Below are positions 43,856 through 47,001 of a DNA stretch of 47,001 bases, one piece after another; the first letter of the stretch is position 1, and every line of letters starts with the position of its first letter. A program made the translations under genes and the position numbers. Below the pieces are notes generated by a model. That model was not told where the DNA came from. It worked only from the letters and a program-made list of their open reading frames with translations, and made no database searches. Source of the stretch: Gemmataceae bacterium (GTDB lineage Bacteria; Planctomycetota; Planctomycetia; Gemmatales; Gemmataceae); contig JAOAAA010000006.1 in NCBI GenBank assembly GCA_026419115.1, forward strand, positions 1 through 47,001, in the 5' to 3' direction.

Positions 43856-44479
43856 ATGCACAGCATGATTACAGTCGTCGCCTTGTTCAACACCATTCAG
43901 GCCATTTCCGAAAAGCCGAATTGGCAAGCCGATTACCGCGCTGCTCTGACCGCAGCTGCCAGCAACGGCAAACCCATGGCGGTGTTTATTGGTCGTGGTA
44001 CGGATGGATGGACCAAGGTGGCTCAAGAAGCTGCGCTGAACAAGGAAGTTCTTGAATTACTGAAGGATAAGTACGTTTGCGTTTATGTAAACACAGAGAC
44101 AACAACAGGCAAATCCCTTGCCGACGCCTTTGAAATTAAGTCAACCGGATTAGTTATCTCGGATGCCAAAGGTGCCAAACAAGCCTTCAGTCACGAAGGT
44201 TCGTTAACTCAAGAAGACCTCAAATTGGCCCTTGTTCGATACTCGGACACGAATCGAGTTCCCACCACCACCGAAAGCCTTGCTTCCATCAAAGCGCCGG
44301 TTGCAGCGCCGGCTTACATCCGTTCGGGATGTGCAAATGGGCAATGTGGTTCCTCGGTTCCGTCCTACTCGTCGTATCCCTCATCTAGTTCGCCCATCAC
44401 TTACCCCACGGTTGGTTACCCCAGCTACGGCATTCCGGCACAAGGAAACTGCCCCAATGGCCGGTGCCCGACTCGTTAA
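43856..44479 (+). CDS. Thioredoxin-fold protein without CxxC, with Cys-rich tail
   Basis: About 207 residues. The central part (about 20-125) has the thioredoxin-like layout of planctomycete paralogues: NWQADYRAALTAAASNGKPM, AVFIGRGTDGWTKVAQEAAL and LKDKYVCVYVNTET, but no CxxC redox pair. The C-terminal 60 residues are Ser/Pro/Tyr-rich and carry two Cys motifs: CANGQC and CPNGRC, close to the extreme C terminus. The short N-terminal hydrophobic stretch may be a signal peptide, but it is weak. GGAG lies 11 bases before the ATG and 8 before an in-frame TTG at 43853, so either start is possible. A good terminator follows. Confidence 0.72.
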   Translation: MHSMITVVALFNTIQAISEKPNWQADYRAALTAAASNGKPMAVFIGRGTDGWTKVAQEAALNKEVLELLKDKYVCVYVNTETTTGKSLADAFEIKSTGLVISDAKGAKQAFSHEGSLTQEDLKLALVRYSDTNRVPTTTESLASIKAPVAAPAYIRSGCANGQCGSSVPSYSSYPSSSSPITYPTVGYPSYGIPAQGNCPNGRCPTR

Positions 44480-44542
44480 TCTGTAACTTTTTTTAGATAC
44501 GCCGAAAACCAATCGGCGACCCTCTAAACAAAACTCACTCCT

Positions 44543-44602
44543 AGGACCTTCTCCCGAAAATGTTTTACCTTTCATGTCGCAGGGAGAGGGTCTTAGTTTT
44601 TT
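44543..44602 (+). terminator. Terminator of the thioredoxin-like gene
   Basis: A 13-pair stem with two G-U pairs (44543-44555 with 44582-44594) closes a 26-base loop and is followed by AGTTTTTTAG. It overlaps the stop of the convergent DUF1015 gene. A smaller perfect stem, CGCCGA/TCGGCG at 44500-44518, lies between it and the stop codon of the thioredoxin-like gene. Confidence 0.7.
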
Positions 44603-45887
44603 AGTTAACTTTCACCGAATTGAATACCAACCCCGTTAGCAATTTTGGATAAAAATAGGTCGATTTGGCAGGCATTTTTTCGAGATTGCCTGCGATCTGT
44701 TCGACGTGGCCCATCTCGGCAGGGGGAACCAATACCGCTAAATCCGAACCTTGAGCTTGAATATCTTCTTCGACCTCACTTAGAAGATGGACATAGCGAC
44801 AGGTGCCCGTTTGACCGGTTGCCTCGGGCAACAATTTCTTCAACACGGTCTCATGAAGGATACTCACCCCGAGTTGTTGCCAATCCTCCGAGTGATTGGC
44901 TGCGAGTTGTGCCATGAACTCGGGGCGAGTGAACGTACCTACGGTCCACTTACCATCGGCCTTGGTGTAAAATCCAAAAGCGTTTTGCCCACCATGGATT
45001 TGAACCCAATCCCAAGCATCTTGAGCGGATGCGACCTCGGAGAGGGAAAAATAAGGGGCCAAAATTTCTTTCAACCGCGACGACGTTAACCCCGTAAACC
45101 CACTGACTAAACGATGTGTCGGCAGAATGATTAAGCCCGGATCACTCATCGAAACGAGCATCATCATGATAAAATTCTGTGGGGCGTCAGGATGGTTCAC
45201 CAGCCCCGCTTCGGTCTGCTCATCTCGGTATTTGACCCCTGTCTCATAACGGTGATGGCCATCGGCTATGAAGATCGGTTTATCGGTCATGGCACTGAGT
45301 ACCGAGCCGGCGATTTTGTCATCCGTCACCAACCATAATCGGCTAATGACTCCGAGATGATCGATTGCAACGAGGGGCAACTCGGAACGAAGGCCTTTTT
45401 CCAGACGAGAGAACACTTCGTTCTCAGGATCGGGATACAGGCCAAAAATCGGCGAAAGATTCATCCCTGTTGCCCGCATCAATTTCAAACGATCTTCTTT
45501 CGGGCCGCTCATTGTCTCTTCATGAGCATAAATCTTACCTTGACCGAAGGGCTCCAAGCGAACCCGTGCGATAAATCCTCGGCGATGATACGTTTTGCCT
45601 TCGACGGTAAATTCCTGTTCGACAACGTACAAGGTCCGCAAAGTATCTTGTTGAATGACCCCATCGTTCAACCAACTATTCAAAGTTTGGGCAGCCACGC
45701 TATATTTATCTTGCGATTCTTTCTCTTGGGTTAATTCAATCCGAATCGCATTATTCGGCGAACGGTCATAGAGTTTTTGCTGAAGTTCTCGATCGATCAC
45801 ATCATAAGGGGGGGCCACGAGATCGGATAAAGTTCCGGCAACCCCAAGATTATAACGATATCCGCGAAAGGCTCTGACATCGGCCAT
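44601..45887 (-). CDS. DUF1015 family protein
   Basis: A 428-residue protein with the hallmarks of the DUF1015 family: MADVRAFRGYRYNLG start, DLVAPPYDVIDRELQQKL, SPNNAIRIEL, IYAHEETMSGPKEDRLKLM, IFIADGHHRYETGVKYRDE (with the conserved ADGHHR) and FIMMMLVSMSDPGLIILPTH. Function is unknown; the family is found in many bacteria and often sits near serine metabolism genes, which are not seen here. The start ATG has GGAGG five bases upstream, one of the best sites in the window. It is probably monocistronic. Confidence 0.92.
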   Translation of the reverse strand: MADVRAFRGYRYNLGVAGTLSDLVAPPYDVIDRELQQKLYDRSPNNAIRIELTQEKESQDKYSVAAQTLNSWLNDGVIQQDTLRTLYVVEQEFTVEGKTYHRRGFIARVRLEPFGQGKIYAHEETMSGPKEDRLKLMRATGMNLSPIFGLYPDPENEVFSRLEKGLRSELPLVAIDHLGVISRLWLVTDDKIAGSVLSAMTDKPIFIADGHHRYETGVKYRDEQTEAGLVNHPDAPQNFIMMMLVSMSDPGLIILPTHRLVSGFTGLTSSRLKEILAPYFSLSEVASAQDAWDWVQIHGGQNAFGFYTKADGKWTVGTFTRPEFMAQLAANHSEDWQQLGVSILHETVLKKLLPEATGQTGTCRYVHLLSEVEEDIQAQGSDLAVLVPPAEMGHVEQIAGNLEKMPAKSTYFYPKLLTGLVFNSVKVN

Positions 45888-46310
45888 AACATCCTCCCAG
45901 ATTCCATTTCACTTCCTGAAGGAATCATTTTCCAGATTCCCCATCCATCATCCACGAAGGAATCATTTTGCAGATTCCCCTTCTAAGAACCAATAGGGAA
46001 AAAACGAACCGACCGAGTTCACTCTGTTTTTGATCTGCAACCTCGAACCCAATCGATGGATGGAAACCCCGAAGACCGGTGAAATGACTGACGAACCGAC
46101 TATCGAACCGACCGAGTTCGCACTGTGTGGATCGAGCATCAGCGATCGGGCGGCACGCATTTCTTTAAAAAAAACGATTGGGGCAGGCAATCAATCGTGA
46201 GAGAATTCTTCGGGATGCGATTTTTTCAGAAAGAGTTAATGTTTCTAATGTACAACGATCGTATTCTCATAAAACTTCCCCTACTAGTCATGAAATTTTT
46301 AGGAGCTTCC
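45888..46310. other. Intergenic region with short duplications
   Basis: No gene was found. A 25-base sequence at 45918-45942 is repeated with one mismatch at 45956-45980, a 38-base period. Another pair, at 46006-46026 and 46105-46125, shares GAACCGACCGAGTTC, with a shorter third copy near 46092. The right part leads to the apbE-like gene, whose ribosome-binding site is AGGAG at 46301-46305. Confidence 0.5.
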
Positions 46311-47001
46311 GTGGATTCCCTATCGCGTCGGGACTTACTGAAACTCGGTGCTGCAACCGGATTGAGCATGACTCTCAATCCCATGGCCGAAGCAAGCACG
46401 GGCCTGACCTCTTATTCGTTTCACTATGATCATATTCTTGGGACTTCCCTTGATGTTTGGCTTTATTCCACCGATCGCTCCTCCGGCGAACAGGCAGAAA
46501 TCATTTCTCTGGACGAAATCGAAAGGCTCCGAAAAATTTTCAGCCTTTATGACTCCGGAAGCGAACTGAGCTTACTGAATCAATCTTCCGCTTGGCACAA
46601 CGTCTCTAATGATCTCAAAGCAGTGCTCGATCTTTATGATCGTTGGATGAATCTTTCTCACGGTGCGTGCAACCCCCAATTGGGAGAACTCAAACGAATT
46701 TGGTCCGAGGCTGAAAAAACCAACGCGATTCCTGATGCAGATACCCTGAAGAGAATCGCGGAGGAAATTCGTTTTCGACCTTGGCGATTCGATGAGCATC
46801 ACGCGTTGGTTCAACGAACCTCACGATATTCCCTTGACCTGAACGCAGGGGCCAAAGGTTACATCATCGGGCAAGTTGCCCGAAAAATTCAGGAACAATG
46901 CCCCCATCTGAGAGCTGGATTGGTCAACCTCGGGGGAGATATGGTCTCGTGGGGGGATTTTGCTTGGCCCATTGGGATTCAGAACCCTCATGCCCCCGAA
47001 G
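46311..47001 (+). CDS. apbE: FAD:protein FMN transferase (ApbE-like), Tat-exported, partial
   Basis: The first 230 residues; the gene runs off the window. A twin-arginine signal SRRDLLKLGAATGLSMTLN begins at residue 5. The body shows ApbE features: HILGTSLDVWLYS, LRKIFSLYDSGSELSLLNQS, CNPQLGELKRIW, LDLNAGAKGYIIGQVARKIQ and GLVNLGGDMVSWGD. ApbE attaches FMN to Thr residues of redox proteins at the outer face of the membrane. The family usually reads AKGYxxD; here the Asp position is Gly (AKGYIIG), which may affect FAD or metal binding. The start is taken as GTG at 46311, five bases after AGGAG; an upstream ATG at 46290 is the alternative. Confidence 0.85.
   Translation, partial: MDSLSRRDLLKLGAATGLSMTLNPMAEASTGLTSYSFHYDHILGTSLDVWLYSTDRSSGEQAEIISLDEIERLRKIFSLYDSGSELSLLNQSSAWHNVSNDLKAVLDLYDRWMNLSHGACNPQLGELKRIWSEAEKTNAIPDADTLKRIAEEIRFRPWRFDEHHALVQRTSRYSLDLNAGAKGYIIGQVARKIQEQCPHLRAGLVNLGGDMVSWGDFAWPIGIQNPHAPE

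Overview
The window looks like a chromosomal segment from a planctomycete (Planctomycetota), possibly a Gemmatales-like lineage. The clues are two Tat-exported DUF1501 proteins, a membrane Ser/Thr kinase with the DMG variant of the DFG motif, an Hsp70 relative with a long C-terminal extension, many small lipoproteins with Pro/Thr-rich tails, two ECF sigma factors, and Cys-x-Asn-Gly-x-Cys motifs. The lineage call rests on family content only. I see no phage, insertion sequence, integrase, CRISPR array, rRNA or tRNA gene.

Left part (1-16.7 kb): an FGGY sugar kinase, a LMW-PTP-like/SUI1 fusion protein, a FadJ-like beta-oxidation enzyme, the Hsp70 relative, the two DUF1501 proteins flanking a large membrane protein and a DegT/DnrJ aminotransferase, and a COG2509-type flavoprotein. 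Middle (16.7-30.3 kb): a chemoreceptor, a NUDIX hydrolase with rlmN, a receptor-type Ser/Thr kinase, a tiny basic protein, a YiiX-like cysteine hydrolase, an HExxH protein, two lipoproteins, lpdA-trpC, an ECF sigma factor, and a ribosomal trio (rpmG-rplX-rpmE) on the minus strand. Right part (30.3-47 kb): queF, an ECF sigma/anti-sigma pair, an array of three tiny lipoproteins, an FHA protein, two exported proteins, a large ABC-type permease, selD, a GspE-like/CvpA/CPBP operon, a thioredoxin-fold protein, a DUF1015 protein, and the 5' part of an apbE-like gene cut by the window edge.

Most genes are single or in groups of two or three. Clear translational coupling occurs at sigma/anti-sigma (8-bp overlap) and CvpA/CPBP (GTGA overlap); lpdA-trpC, rlmN-NUDIX and rpmG-rplX-rpmE are closely spaced. 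The genes therefore do not form one large pathway. The least ordinary items are the LMW-PTP-like/SUI1 fusion with its phosphatase loop lost; a repeat family whose unit folds into a hairpin with tandem G-A pairs and a GNRA-type tetraloop and sits between convergent genes; an array of tiny lipoproteins divergent from an ECF sigma/anti-sigma pair; a membrane-anchored GspE-like ATPase; and many 9-11-base G or C runs inside intact genes, several at glycine-rich nucleotide-binding motifs.

Start sites were chosen by eye from Shine-Dalgarno spacing and family length, so several differ from the longest possible reading frame. All family assignments come from recognition of motifs; no database search was run.
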